Notes: generated by a model not told the origin, from the sequence alone. A DNA stretch of 54,666 nucleotides from an uncultured Muribaculaceae bacterium (GCA_902494515.1 CABUTS010000011.1:1-54666); one strand, 5' to 3'. Positions 34,864-43,136 are shown, counted from the first letter of the stretch. Numbers and translations: made by a program.

Positions 34864-35545
34864 CACTCGTGAGATTTAGTTCTACAATTCATTAAATAGA
34901 GTTTTGGTTATGCGACCACGGCAGCATAGCTCCGGGTCGGGGAGCAGGTTTCGCAGCCTGCCCGTTTGGAATTTGTATCTACTAAACGCCGTGTTCCCTC
35001 GGTTGGTTCAATAATTTTGTGTTAACTTCCCCCCTTTTAACATAACTGCCTTGCAACATAACTGCCTTTTTACCTAACTGCATACAAAACCAAAGGCCGA
35101 CCCTCGCAAGCCAGCCTTTCAGTTTATCTGGGCTTTAAAGCCGGCAGATAACAAACCTAACATAAAACACGATTATTATCTAAGTGTGAATTAAGCTTTT
35201 TTCCTTAATTACTGATACTAACCCTAAAAACTAATTCCTTAAAATAAATCAAACAAATCCTTTTGTCTATAATCCTTAATCAGAGTCGGACTCTCAACGG
35301 AGTGCTCTGTCTGTGATTGACGATGCAAAATTAATACACAATTTCGGGTTTGTCAATAGTTTTGCTTCCTCATATTACCATAATATAAAGCAATATAGAC
35401 AATTAATAGGGTATAATACCTGATTTTCAATCAGTTATCTTTAAATGAATATAAAGAAATATAAGCTGTTCTATAGACAAATTAAGCCTATATCAAGGGT
35501 CTCAAGCCCAATTTCGGGGCGGAAATATGGGCCGGAGAGAATCAC
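34864..35545. other. Long AT-rich leader and gap upstream of ompA
   Basis: This 682-bp stretch has no convincing gene. Near 34962 GCAGG and CCTGC could form a small hairpin. A compact hairpin is at 35124-35151 (TTATCTG with CAGATAA, inner stem GGCTTT/AAAGCC). It lies directly beside CAAACCTA (35152-35159), which is TAGGTTTG on the minus strand, a second possible -7 box. The rest is AT-rich. Confidence 0.5.
35326..35357 (-). promoter_or_regulatory. Candidate promoter of ompA
   Basis: On the minus strand TAATTTTG (35326-35333) matches TAnnTTTG, and ATTG (35354-35357) lies 20 bp upstream. A start near 35320 would give ompA a leader of about 455 bases. The TAGGTTTG box at 35152-35159 would give a shorter leader but lacks a clear -33 element. 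Confidence 0.5.
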
Positions 35546-36223
35546 TTACTCTGAGAGAAGGTCGGCCAGACGCTTGCGGTCTGAAACAACAATCCGGGTT
35601 GTGGAGTAATCCAGCAGGTCCCTCTCTTTCATCTCAGAGAGGGTGGCCAGCAGCGACTGGCGGGGTACGCCGAAGACGCTGTAGAGGTCGCGCTGGCGGC
35701 AGTCCATAACGATGTCTGTGCCGTTGCGCTGCGTCAGCGCTACAATCCAGAAGGCGATTCGTTTTTTCAGGTCTCCGGAGGTAAGCGAGAGCACCCCCTC
35801 CATCGACACCTGTGCGTTCAGCGACAGCAGATTGAGGAAATTGAAAAGAAAAACAGCGTCGGAATTGATGATGTCGAGGTAGTCGGCTTTGTCGATCTGC
35901 ATGATTCCGCAGTCGCCCTGCGCCACTACCGTGCCGGGATAGCTTGTTGTGAGGCCAAAGAAGAAATCGGGGGCAATAATGTCGGGAGCTTCGAGGGTCT
36001 GCGACACGCGTACACGGTTTTCGGCGTTCGCCACCGTGATACGGACTTTACCGGATACCACTGTCTTCATGTGGGTACACTGTTCGCCGGCGCCTATAAT
36101 CTGTTCGCCATCAGCATATTTCAGGAAATGAAAACGGTGTTTGCCAATGATTTCCGACATTTTGTTGAACGAAACGCCCCTGAACAGAGGTACCTTCATC
36201 AGAGTTTCAAACATGCTATCCAT
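35546..36223 (-). CDS. Crp/Fnr-family transcription regulator
   Basis: This 225-residue regulator has an N-terminal cyclic-nucleotide-binding-like domain (about 10-120: YADGEQIIGAGEQCTHMKTV, then GKVRITVANAENRVRVSQT). A long dimer helix and a C-terminal Crp-type helix-turn-helix follow (RDLYSVFGVPRQSLLATLSEM). No FNR-type N-terminal cysteine cluster is seen, and the cAMP-contact Arg-Ser pair of E. coli Crp is not evident, so the ligand is unknown. It stands alone between ompA and the transporter gene. Two pairs of 16-bp repeats lie just upstream. Confidence 0.9.
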   Translation of the reverse strand: MDSMFETLMKVPLFRGVSFNKMSEIIGKHRFHFLKYADGEQIIGAGEQCTHMKTVVSGKVRITVANAENRVRVSQTLEAPDIIAPDFFFGLTTSYPGTVVAQGDCGIMQIDKADYLDIINSDAVFLFNFLNLLSLNAQVSMEGVLSLTSGDLKKRIAFWIVALTQRNGTDIVMDCRQRDLYSVFGVPRQSLLATLSEMKERDLLDYSTTRIVVSDRKRLADLLSE

Positions 36224-36253
36224 AGTAAGCTTATATTCAATTGATAATAATCA

Positions 36254-36350
36254 CGTTAGATTTAATCGTCGTTAGATTTAATCGTCAATGACAGCGGACC
36301 GCATTTCTGCACTCCACTATGATATATAACGCATATAATATATAACGCAC
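36254..36350. repeat. Two 16-bp direct repeats upstream of the Crp/Fnr gene
   Basis: CGTTAGATTTAATCGT is exactly duplicated at 36254-36269 and 36270-36285. ATATATAACGCA recurs about 16 bp apart within 36322-36350. Both lie 30-130 bp upstream of the minus-strand regulator gene, where operators would be expected. The remainder of 36286-36472 holds no recognised gene. Confidence 0.8.
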
Positions 36351-36472
36351 GGGCGCTTCAAAAGTTACAGCGGCAGGTATACAAATAAGTGGCCGGTTCT
36401 TAAACAAGTGGCTAAGCCGCCGGCGTTTTAAGCCAGTCGAAAGGATGTGTCATCGGCGGGGCTTTAATTAGG

Positions 36473-37387
36473 TCAGTTCTGTTTTGCACTGCCGCGGGTT
36501 TTGCGGTAGATCTGGTAGGAGTTGACAGTGTTGTGCCATGCGACGTAGGCGGCGGGAGCGGCGGAAACCACGGGATTCAGGTATGTAAGCGCCAACCATA
36601 CTGCGAGCACGGTATTTTTCTGCCCGAGGCTTTGGGCGCCGGAAATTTTGTCGCCGAAGTGACCGCCGATTTTACGGCCGGACCAGAAGAGTCCTATGCA
36701 GGCGACAAGCGAAACAGCCGCCAGCAGGATCATTTCGGGAATCTGGTCGGCAGGCTGCCGGATCAGGAAACTGACAGAGTTGCCGACGACGATAATCAGC
36801 GCCACAGCCCAGATGTAGAACGACAGGCCCTGGTGGTTGGCAATTCCTTCGTGGACTTTCGGCGCAAAGCGCTGAAACAGAGCGGCAAGTACAAGCGGGC
36901 CGAGTATCAGCGGGAGCACGCTCTGCGCGATTGTCATCACCGATTCGACGAAGGGGAGGTCGGTTTCCGGGGAAATATACGACAGCAAAACGGGGGTCAG
37001 AAATGCCACAAAAATATGACTGAACAGCGAGTATGTGGCCACCTTCGGTACGGAACCGCCTAACATTCCGGTGATTACGGGCGCTGCGGTGGCCGTTGGG
37101 CAGAAGATGCAGATGAAGGCACCCTGCGCCAGTTCGTGGCTGAACGGTGCTAACAGCCAGTAGGCAAGCAGCGCGCCAGGTATCTGAACTGCCAGCAGGC
37201 ACCAGATGTATGGACCGACATGAAAGTCGCTCAACTTCACACGGCAGTATGTAATGAGCAACATTATGAAAATCAGATATTTGGATAGGAAGGCCACATA
37301 GTGGATATAGTCGTGGAGCACCACGCCGATGAGCATGGCGATCGGCAGCATCCAGGGCTTCAGTTTTCGACGAAAGTTAGCAAGCAT
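36473..37387 (-). CDS. BASS-family (bile acid:sodium symporter-like) transporter
   Basis: This is a 304-residue protein with about nine or ten hydrophobic membrane segments. The start is ATG 37387 (MLANFRRKLKPWMLPIAMLIG); a TTG five codons upstream is within the repeat array. LIGVVLHDYI, FCPTATAAPVITGMLGGS and the late SLGQKNTVLAVWLALTYLNP match the bile-acid:sodium symporter (BASS) superfamily, whose bacterial members move organic acids or bile acids with Na+. Substrate is unknown. Its first codons are repeated in a seven-copy 19-bp array that runs upstream. Confidence 0.8.
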   Translation of the reverse strand: MLANFRRKLKPWMLPIAMLIGVVLHDYIHYVAFLSKYLIFIMLLITYCRVKLSDFHVGPYIWCLLAVQIPGALLAYWLLAPFSHELAQGAFICIFCPTATAAPVITGMLGGSVPKVATYSLFSHIFVAFLTPVLLSYISPETDLPFVESVMTIAQSVLPLILGPLVLAALFQRFAPKVHEGIANHQGLSFYIWAVALIIVVGNSVSFLIRQPADQIPEMILLAAVSLVACIGLFWSGRKIGGHFGDKISGAQSLGQKNTVLAVWLALTYLNPVVSAAPAAYVAWHNTVNSYQIYRKTRGSAKQN

Positions 37388-37509
37388 AGAATGGGTTAGC
37401 AAGCATAGAATGGGTTAGCAAGCATAAAATGGATTAGCAAGCATAAAATGGATTAGCAAGCATAAAATGGATTAGCAAGCATAGAATGGATTAGCAAGCA
37501 TAGAATGGA
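37377..37509. repeat. 19-bp tandem repeat of the transporter start region, seven copies
   Basis: Units start at 37377, 37396, 37415, 37434, 37453, 37472 and 37491, all TTAGCAAGCAT followed by A(G/A)AATGG(G/A). On the minus strand each unit reads ATGCTTGCTAA, the same as the first codons of the transporter gene. Reading from an upstream copy gives a nine-codon frame (Met-Leu-Ala-Asn-Pro-Phe-Tyr-Ala-Cys-stop). Confidence 0.95.
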
Positions 37510-37511
37510 AA

Positions 37512-37560
37512 GTAAAAGCCGCAGGCTTTTACAACAGTTGCAGAAACCTGCGGTTTCTGC
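37512..37560. repeat. Paired hairpin element, including copy 2 of the 21-base palindrome
   Basis: The first hairpin (37512-37532) is identical to 13219-13239: arms GTAAAAGCC and GGCTTTTAC, loop GCA. The second (37540-37560) has the same geometry, arms GCAGAAACC and GGTTTCTGC, loop TGC. The cores CCGCAGG and CCTGCGG are reverse complements, as in paired REP-like elements. Confidence 0.8.
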
Positions 37561-37574
37561 TTAATATTTAATTA

Positions 37575-37656
37575 GCTGATTAATGAGCAGCGGCGGATTA
37601 TGGGGTGCTGATTAATGAGCAGGAGCGGATAATGGGGCGCTGATTAACGAGCAGGA
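37575..37656. repeat. 32-bp tandem repeat, nearly three copies
   Basis: Units starting GCTGATTAA(T/C)GAGCAG begin at 37575, 37607 and 37639. A possible weak terminator for the CoA transferase gene (GGGATGCACAGCGGAGTGCATCCC near 37679) follows. No gene is seen in the 354-bp gap 37388-37741. Confidence 0.88.
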
Positions 37657-37741
37657 GTTTATATAAACGCATAATCAGGGATGCACAGCGGAGTGCATCC
37701 CTGATCATGGTAAGATTTGATAAGGCGGCTGGAGCCGGGGA

Positions 37742-39235
37742 TTAGCAGAACTTGGAGAAGTCGGCGTTACGCATGTCGCCGGTTTCCGAGAAGGCGCAGT
37801 GGAAGGCGAAGGCGGCCTGCAGGGTTGCAGGGGTCTGGCCTCCCTTGGCAAGATTCAGATAGTCGCGGAGCAGTTCGCGGTACATCGGGTGTGCGCAGTT
37901 CTCGATGATGGTCTGGGCGCGCTGCAGGGGATCCTTGCCACGGAGGTCGGCGATACCCTGGTCGGTAATCAGCACATCCACAGAGTGTTCCGAGTGGTCG
38001 ATATGAGCCGACATCGGCACGATGTTGCTGATCAGGCCTTCCTTGGTGACGGAGGGGCAGGAGAAAATCGAGATGTAGCCGTTACGGGCGAAGTCACCGG
38101 AGCCACCGATACCGTTCATCATGCGGGTACCGAGCACCTGCGAGGAGTTCACGCAGCCGAAGATGTCGGCTTCGAGGGCAGTATTCATTGCGATGACGCC
38201 GAGTCGACGGATAATCTCGGGATTATTGGAGATTTCCGACGGACGCATCAGAATCTTGTCATGGAAGTAGTTCATGTCGGCGAACAGCTCGCTCTCCACA
38301 GCATCGGAGAAGGTCATCGAGCAGGTGCTGGCGAAGGTACATTTGCCTTTGCGAAGCAGCTCGAGCACGGAGTCCTGAATAACCTCGGTGTACATCATGA
38401 AGTTAGGCAACTCCTTGTCCTCGCTCAGGAAGTGAAGCACAGCGTTGGCCACATTGCCCACACCGCTCTGCAGGGGGAGGAATTCCTTGGGGATTCGGCC
38501 CGAACGGTATTCGTTGATAAGGAAGTTCACAACGTTGGAGCCGATCTTCTCGGAGGTTGCATCGGGCTTTGTGAAGGCCTTGACGCCATCGAGAGCGTTG
38601 GTGCGGACGATACCTACAACCTTCGACGGGTCGATCTTGAGGGTAGGACGGCCGGCGCGGTCGCGGGGGGTGAAGATGGGGATTTCGCGACGGTAAGGGG
38701 GATCCAGAGGTTTGTAGATATCATGCATGCCGTAGAGCGACTTCGGCAGAGCCTCGTTGAGCTCGATGAAGATCTTTTTGGCCATAGGAGCGTAGGTCGG
38801 GATGTTGCCCACGCCGCAGCCAAGGAGCACCTCGCCGTTCTCGTCGATATCGGCAGCCTCGATGATGGCATAGTCAACGTCGCCGTAGAAGCCGTAACGA
38901 ATCTCCTGAGCCATCTCGGAGAGGTGGCGGTCGAAGTAGTGGGCATCATGGGCGTTGATGCGCTTGCGCAGGTCGGGGGTGTTCTGATAGGGCGCACGAC
39001 GGGCGATGGCGTTGTTGCGCGACAGAATACCGTCGACGTGATCGTTGGTTGAAGCGCCGGTGAAAAGGTTGATCTTGAATTCGCGGCCGGCTTCGTGCTC
39101 GGCAGCAGCCTTATGGGCTACAGCTTCAGTGATACTTTTGGGGTTACCGGGAGCCGTAAAACCTGACAAACCGAGGGTGTCGCCATTGTTGATAAGCGAC
39201 GCAGCTTCTTCGGGCGTAATAAATTCGTATGCCAT
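37742..39235 (-). CDS. Succinate:acetate/propionate CoA-transferase
   Basis: This is a 497-residue acetyl-CoA hydrolase/transferase family enzyme. Features are LGLSGFTAPGNPKSITEAV at the N-terminus, SGVGNVANAVLHFL, the catalytic glutamate region MMYTEVIQDSVLELL, and the glycine-rich GIGGSGDFARNGYISIF. It transfers CoA between succinate, acetate or propionate, a step in the succinate/propionate fermentation typical of Bacteroidales. It shares its promoter region with miaB through an 18-bp palindrome. Confidence 0.93.
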   Translation of the reverse strand: MAYEFITPEEAASLINNGDTLGLSGFTAPGNPKSITEAVAHKAAAEHEAGREFKINLFTGASTNDHVDGILSRNNAIARRAPYQNTPDLRKRINAHDAHYFDRHLSEMAQEIRYGFYGDVDYAIIEAADIDENGEVLLGCGVGNIPTYAPMAKKIFIELNEALPKSLYGMHDIYKPLDPPYRREIPIFTPRDRAGRPTLKIDPSKVVGIVRTNALDGVKAFTKPDATSEKIGSNVVNFLINEYRSGRIPKEFLPLQSGVGNVANAVLHFLSEDKELPNFMMYTEVIQDSVLELLRKGKCTFASTCSMTFSDAVESELFADMNYFHDKILMRPSEISNNPEIIRRLGVIAMNTALEADIFGCVNSSQVLGTRMMNGIGGSGDFARNGYISIFSCPSVTKEGLISNIVPMSAHIDHSEHSVDVLITDQGIADLRGKDPLQRAQTIIENCAHPMYRELLRDYLNLAKGGQTPATLQAAFAFHCAFSETGDMRNADFSKFC

Positions 39236-39239
39236 GATA

Positions 39240-39304
39240 TTGATAGATTTCGGTTTTTTTCGTAATTTTGCGCAAAATTAGATTATTTGTGCCAAACTGA
39301 CAAA
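39240..39304. promoter_or_regulatory. Overlapping divergent promoters on an 18-bp palindrome
   Basis: TAATTTTGCGCAAAATTA (39263-39280) is a perfect palindrome. Its left half is a plus-strand -7 box with TTG at 39240-39242, 20 bp upstream. Its right half is a minus-strand -7 box with TTTG at 39301-39304, 20 bp upstream. Rightward transcription would start near 39276 for miaB and leftward near 39267 for the CoA transferase. Confidence 0.8.
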
Positions 39305-39385
39305 TTTATTTAGGTGTTTTATGGCAGTTTTTGCACAAAGGGGCAATTTTCGCCCAAAAACAGCCATATACACTACAAAATATAT

Positions 39386-40783
39386 ATGAATTCCGAAAAA
39401 AAGCACCCCGCGATGCCGGCTCAGCAATCCGGTTACGACAAAAAACTATTCATAGAAACCTACGGCTGTCAGATGAACGTGGCCGACAGCGAGGTTGTGG
39501 CCTCAATCCTCGGCATGAACGGCTACACGCTGGTCGACTCCGCCGAGGAAGCCGATGCCATCCTGCTGAACACCTGCTCGATACGCGACAACGCCGAGCA
39601 GAAAATCGTAAACCGGCTTAAGTTTCTGGCCGGCCTTCGCCGCCGCAAAAAGGGGCACCTGATTGTCGGGGTCATCGGCTGCATGGCCGAGCGTGTGCGC
39701 GACTCCCTCATCGAGAACCACGGCGTGAACATCGTGGCCGGTCCCGATTCGTATCTCGACCTGCCTAACCTCTTCGCCGCCGCCGAGGTCGGCGAGAAGG
39801 CAATCAACGTAGAGCTCAGCACCACAGAGACTTACCGCGACATCATCCCCTCACGCATCACCGGCAATAAGGTCAGCGGCTACGTCAGCATCATGCGCGG
39901 CTGCAACAATTTCTGCTCCTACTGCATCGTGCCCTACACCCGCGGCCGCGAACGTTCGCGCGAAACCGGCAGCATCCTCAACGAGGTCGCCGACCTGCGT
40001 GCCCGCGGCTTCAAGGAGGTAACCCTGTTGGGGCAGAACGTCAACTCCTACAACTTCACCGGCGAAGAGGCTGCGGAATATGCCGAACCGGGCAAAACCG
40101 CCGTAGATTTCCCACGGCTGCTCGAGCTGGTGGCTCAGGCAGCCCCCGACATGCGCGTGCGCTTCACCACCTCCCATCCCAAGGACATGAGCGACGCAAC
40201 AATCGATGTGATAGCACGTTACCCGAATCTCTGCAACTGGATTCACCTGCCTGTGCAGTCCGGATCGAACTCGGTGCTGAAGGCCATGAACCGCAAATAC
40301 ACCCGCGAGTGGTATCTCGACCGCGTCCGCGCCATCCGCTCCCGGATTCCCGACTGCGGCATCTCAACCGACCTTTTCACCGGTTTCCACGACGAATCGG
40401 AGGAGGATTTCCAGGAGACCCTCAGCCTGATGCGCGAAGCCGCCTTCGACTCCGCCTTCATGTTCAAATACTCCGAACGTCCCGGCACATTAGCGGCCCG
40501 CACGATGCCCGACAACATCCCGGAAGATGTTAAAATCGAGCGACTTAACCGCATGATAGCACTGCAAAACGAACTGTCGGCCGAATCCAACCGCCGCGAC
40601 ATCGGCAAGGACTTCGAAGTACTTGTGGAGGGAGTTTCAAAGCGAAGCACCACAGAATGGGTCGGCCGCACGCAGCAGAACAAAACCTGCGTTTTCCCGC
40701 GCGGCGATTTCAAAGTCGGTGACCTGATTAAGGTACACGTACGCGACAGCTCCTCGGCCACATTGTTATGTGATCTGGTGTGA
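39386..40783 (+). CDS. miaB: tRNA methylthiotransferase MiaB
   Basis: This 465-residue radical-SAM enzyme adds the 2-methylthio group to i6A37 of tRNA. The start is ATG 39386 (MNSEKKHPAMPAQQSG); an upstream GTG in frame is less likely. The N-terminal cluster cysteines are in YGCQMNVADSE, LNTCSIRDNAEQK and GVIGCMAERV. The radical-SAM CxxxCxxC is CNNFCSYCIVPYTRGRE. A C-terminal TRAM domain starts at about 400 (FEVLVEGVSKRST). The predicted leader is about 110 bases from the palindromic promoter. Confidence 0.95.
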   Translation: MNSEKKHPAMPAQQSGYDKKLFIETYGCQMNVADSEVVASILGMNGYTLVDSAEEADAILLNTCSIRDNAEQKIVNRLKFLAGLRRRKKGHLIVGVIGCMAERVRDSLIENHGVNIVAGPDSYLDLPNLFAAAEVGEKAINVELSTTETYRDIIPSRITGNKVSGYVSIMRGCNNFCSYCIVPYTRGRERSRETGSILNEVADLRARGFKEVTLLGQNVNSYNFTGEEAAEYAEPGKTAVDFPRLLELVAQAAPDMRVRFTTSHPKDMSDATIDVIARYPNLCNWIHLPVQSGSNSVLKAMNRKYTREWYLDRVRAIRSRIPDCGISTDLFTGFHDESEEDFQETLSLMREAAFDSAFMFKYSERPGTLAARTMPDNIPEDVKIERLNRMIALQNELSAESNRRDIGKDFEVLVEGVSKRSTTEWVGRTQQNKTCVFPRGDFKVGDLIKVHVRDSSSATLLCDLV

Positions 40784-40841
40784 ATCATGCCTGAATTTCA
40801 GCCCATTTTAGGAATTTTAATAATTTAAAGGGCGATTTCAC

Positions 40842-40872
40842 TTGACAACGGCTTCGTTATGTAGTAATTTTG
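40842..40872 (+). promoter_or_regulatory. Promoter of the ftsX group, nearly leaderless
   Basis: TTG (40842-40844) and TAATTTTG (40865-40872) are 20 bp apart. The ATG of ftsX is at 40882, so the expected start near 40878 leaves about four leader bases. Confidence 0.78.
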
Positions 40873-40881
40873 CACTAAATT

Positions 40882-41754
40882 ATGGAGAAAAAGAATCATT
40901 CCCGCATTTCGGGGATGGGCGACCACGTGACAGCAACCATCAGTGTCACGCTGGTGCTGTTCATTCTCGGACTTGTGGCCGCTATAAACATAACCTTCGG
41001 CGCGCTCGACCGGCAGCTCAAAGAGAAGATGGGCTTCACAGTCGTCCTCAACGACTCGATTGCTCCGCAACAGCTTGCGCAGCTCCGCGGCGTATGCGAC
41101 AAGGCCGCGTATGTTTCGGAATATCAGTACCTATCCCCCGAAGATGTTCTCCGCGAAGAAACCTCCGGCGAGGGACAGGCTCTCGTTGACATACTCGGCG
41201 TCAACCCCTACTCCCCGATGCTCGACATCCGCGTGCGGAGCCAGTGGGCCAACGTCGACAGCATCAAGGCCCTCACCGCCCGCTGGCAGCAGTCGCCCGA
41301 AGTCATGGAAGTATCGGCCAACACCGAAATGGTCGACAACCTCAACCGCAACGCCCGGATGCTCAACACCATCCTGCTGGTCATCGCGGCTGTGCTGTTG
41401 CTCATCACTTTCGTGCTGATCAACAACACGGTAAGGCTGACGGTCTATTCCCGCCGTTTCACCATCCACACGATGAAACTCGTGGGGGCTACCGGCGGCT
41501 TTATCCGTCGTCCCTTCTTGCTCTCGAACCTCCTGCAGGGGGTGATCGCGGCGCTCATAGCCTCCGGGCTGCTGACCGCGCTCATCGGCTGGGCAATCAG
41601 CTGGGACCCGGAAATCGCTACGCTGCTGCCGTGGACACAGACGGTGCTGATTTTCGCCGGCATTATGGTTGTGGGCATGATTATCTGCACGTTAGCTGCG
41701 GCGCTGGCCACCAACCGCTACCTCCGCGCCGACTACGACGAGATGTTCGACTGA
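40882..41754 (+). CDS. ftsX: Cell-division protein FtsX
   Basis: This 290-residue membrane protein is the permease-like half of the FtsEX complex that activates peptidoglycan hydrolases at the septum. It has a first membrane segment at about 17-37 (ATISVTLVLFILGLVAAI) and a periplasmic loop (about 40-155). Three more membrane segments follow in the FtsX core, with VRLTVYSRRFTIHTMKLVGA, the classic coupling region. No ftsE is beside it; in Bacteroidetes ftsE is often elsewhere. It opens a plus-strand run of closely spaced genes. Confidence 0.93.
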   Translation: MEKKNHSRISGMGDHVTATISVTLVLFILGLVAAINITFGALDRQLKEKMGFTVVLNDSIAPQQLAQLRGVCDKAAYVSEYQYLSPEDVLREETSGEGQALVDILGVNPYSPMLDIRVRSQWANVDSIKALTARWQQSPEVMEVSANTEMVDNLNRNARMLNTILLVIAAVLLLITFVLINNTVRLTVYSRRFTIHTMKLVGATGGFIRRPFLLSNLLQGVIAALIASGLLTALIGWAISWDPEIATLLPWTQTVLIFAGIMVVGMIICTLAAALATNRYLRADYDEMFD

Positions 41755-41819
41755 GCCCCTCTCGACTCTCGACCCTCAACTCTCAACTACGTTCCAAAGT
41801 ATAATTTCTAAAATAAAAG

Positions 41820-42188
41820 ATGGCTAAAGAGCAAACTACTGTAAAATTCCCGACCGCCAAGTCTCCCGACAGCGTCCTCGAGAAAGAAAAAATCTCGCAA
41901 TTCCCTCTCGTCCGCCAGAATTTCATTCTAATGGCTATCTCAGGCGCCGCAATCATCATCGGTTTCCTGCTCATGCTCGGAGGCAGCTCCACCGAAGAGG
42001 CCTTCAACCCCGACATTTTCAGCGCCCGCCGCATCGTGGTCGGCCCCACAATCGCTTTCCTCGGCTTCCTGTTCATGTGCTACGCCATCATCCGCAAACC
42101 CCGCGACTCCAAAGCCGAAGCCGACAATTCCGGAAATCCGGACAAAACCGAAATAACAGAATCACTTAACCAGACAAAAAAACTCTGA
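41820..42188 (+). CDS. DUF3098 membrane protein
   Basis: This 122-residue protein has two predicted membrane helices (FILMAISGAAIIIGFLLML and IVVGPTIAFLGFLFMCYAII) and a charged C-terminal tail. It matches the DUF3098 family, conserved in Bacteroidetes between ftsX and uppP. The function is unknown; the neighbours suggest envelope or division. Its stop shares one base with the uppP ATG. Confidence 0.85.
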   Translation: MAKEQTTVKFPTAKSPDSVLEKEKISQFPLVRQNFILMAISGAAIIIGFLLMLGGSSTEEAFNPDIFSARRIVVGPTIAFLGFLFMCYAIIRKPRDSKAEADNSGNPDKTEITESLNQTKKL

Positions 42189-43063
42189 TGGATTGGTTAG
42201 ACGCACTCATTCTCGGCATTGTCCAGGGACTTGCCGAATATCTCCCTGTAAGCTCCAGCGGCCACATTGAAATCTGCCGCCAGATTCTCCACCTCGACCT
42301 CCCCGGCGAAGAAGCCCTGCAGCTTAACGTGGTGCTCCACGTGGCCACGGTGCTTTCAACCCTCGTGGTGCTCTGGAAGGAATTCGTACCCCTCTGCACC
42401 TCCTTTTTCACCTTCAAAAACGACGCCAACACCAAGTATGTCTGGAAGATACTCCTCTCCTGCATCCCCGTTGCCATCGTAGGCCTTCTGTTCAAGGACC
42501 AGGTAGAGCAGTTTTTCGGGGTCAGCGAAGACGGCAGCAGCAACCTGACGCTCATTGGCATATGCCTGCTGGTCACCGCCACCCTGCTCGCCTTTGCATA
42601 TTTCTCCGACCGCCATCAGAGCGCAGCGCCCAAACGGGCTCACGCCCCGATGCAGAAGGGTGAAACTGGAGCCACCCAGGGTCACAACATCACCTGGCTC
42701 GACGCCTTCATCATCGGCTGCAGCCAGGCTATCGCTGTGCTTCCCGGCTTAAGCCGCTCCGGCACAACCATTTCCACCGGTATCCTGCTCGGCGACAAAC
42801 GCGATCAGGTGGCCAAATTCTCCTTCTTCATGGTGGTGATTCCCATCCTCGGCGAAGCGCTCCTCGACCTGAAGGACGCCATCTCGGCCGCTCCCGGCGA
42901 CGCCGTGCAGCTCGGCTGGTTCTCGCTTCTTGTCGGCTTCCTGGCCTCCTTCATCGTGGGCTGCCTGGCCTGCAAATGGATGATCGGAATCGTAAAGAAA
43001 GGGAAACTGATCTGGTTCGCAGTCTACTGTCTGATTGTCGGAATCATCTGCCTCGGCTGGTAA
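42188..43063 (+). CDS. uppP: Undecaprenyl-diphosphate phosphatase
   Basis: This 291-residue integral membrane enzyme recycles the lipid carrier for peptidoglycan and other polymers, and gives bacitracin tolerance. The two signature motifs are GLAEYLPVSSSGHIEI and GLSRSGTTISTGIL. LDAFIIGCSQAIAVLPG lies between. It is coupled to the DUF3098 gene. A 30-residue cytoplasmic loop (DRHQSAAPKRAHAPMQKGE) is typical for Bacteroidetes members. Confidence 0.96.
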   Translation: MDWLDALILGIVQGLAEYLPVSSSGHIEICRQILHLDLPGEEALQLNVVLHVATVLSTLVVLWKEFVPLCTSFFTFKNDANTKYVWKILLSCIPVAIVGLLFKDQVEQFFGVSEDGSSNLTLIGICLLVTATLLAFAYFSDRHQSAAPKRAHAPMQKGETGATQGHNITWLDAFIIGCSQAIAVLPGLSRSGTTISTGILLGDKRDQVAKFSFFMVVIPILGEALLDLKDAISAAPGDAVQLGWFSLLVGFLASFIVGCLACKWMIGIVKKGKLIWFAVYCLIVGIICLGW

Positions 43064-43080
43064 CCGGCTGAATGTAAGGA

Positions 43081-43136
43081 ATATAACAACTGTTGTGACG
43101 GATATAACAACTGTTTGAACAGATATAACACTGGCA
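43081..43136. repeat. 21-bp tandem repeat just upstream of truB, three copies
   Basis: ATATAACAAC recurs at 43081 and 43102 and in shorter form at 43123 (exactly 21 bp apart), with ACTGTT following in the first two units. The array fills the gap between uppP and truB and ends 3 bp before the truB ATG. Confidence 0.88.

Noticed and set aside
37377..37509. CRISPR array
   Set aside because: The 19-bp units abut without spacers and are near-identical, and no cas genes are present. It is a simple tandem repeat.
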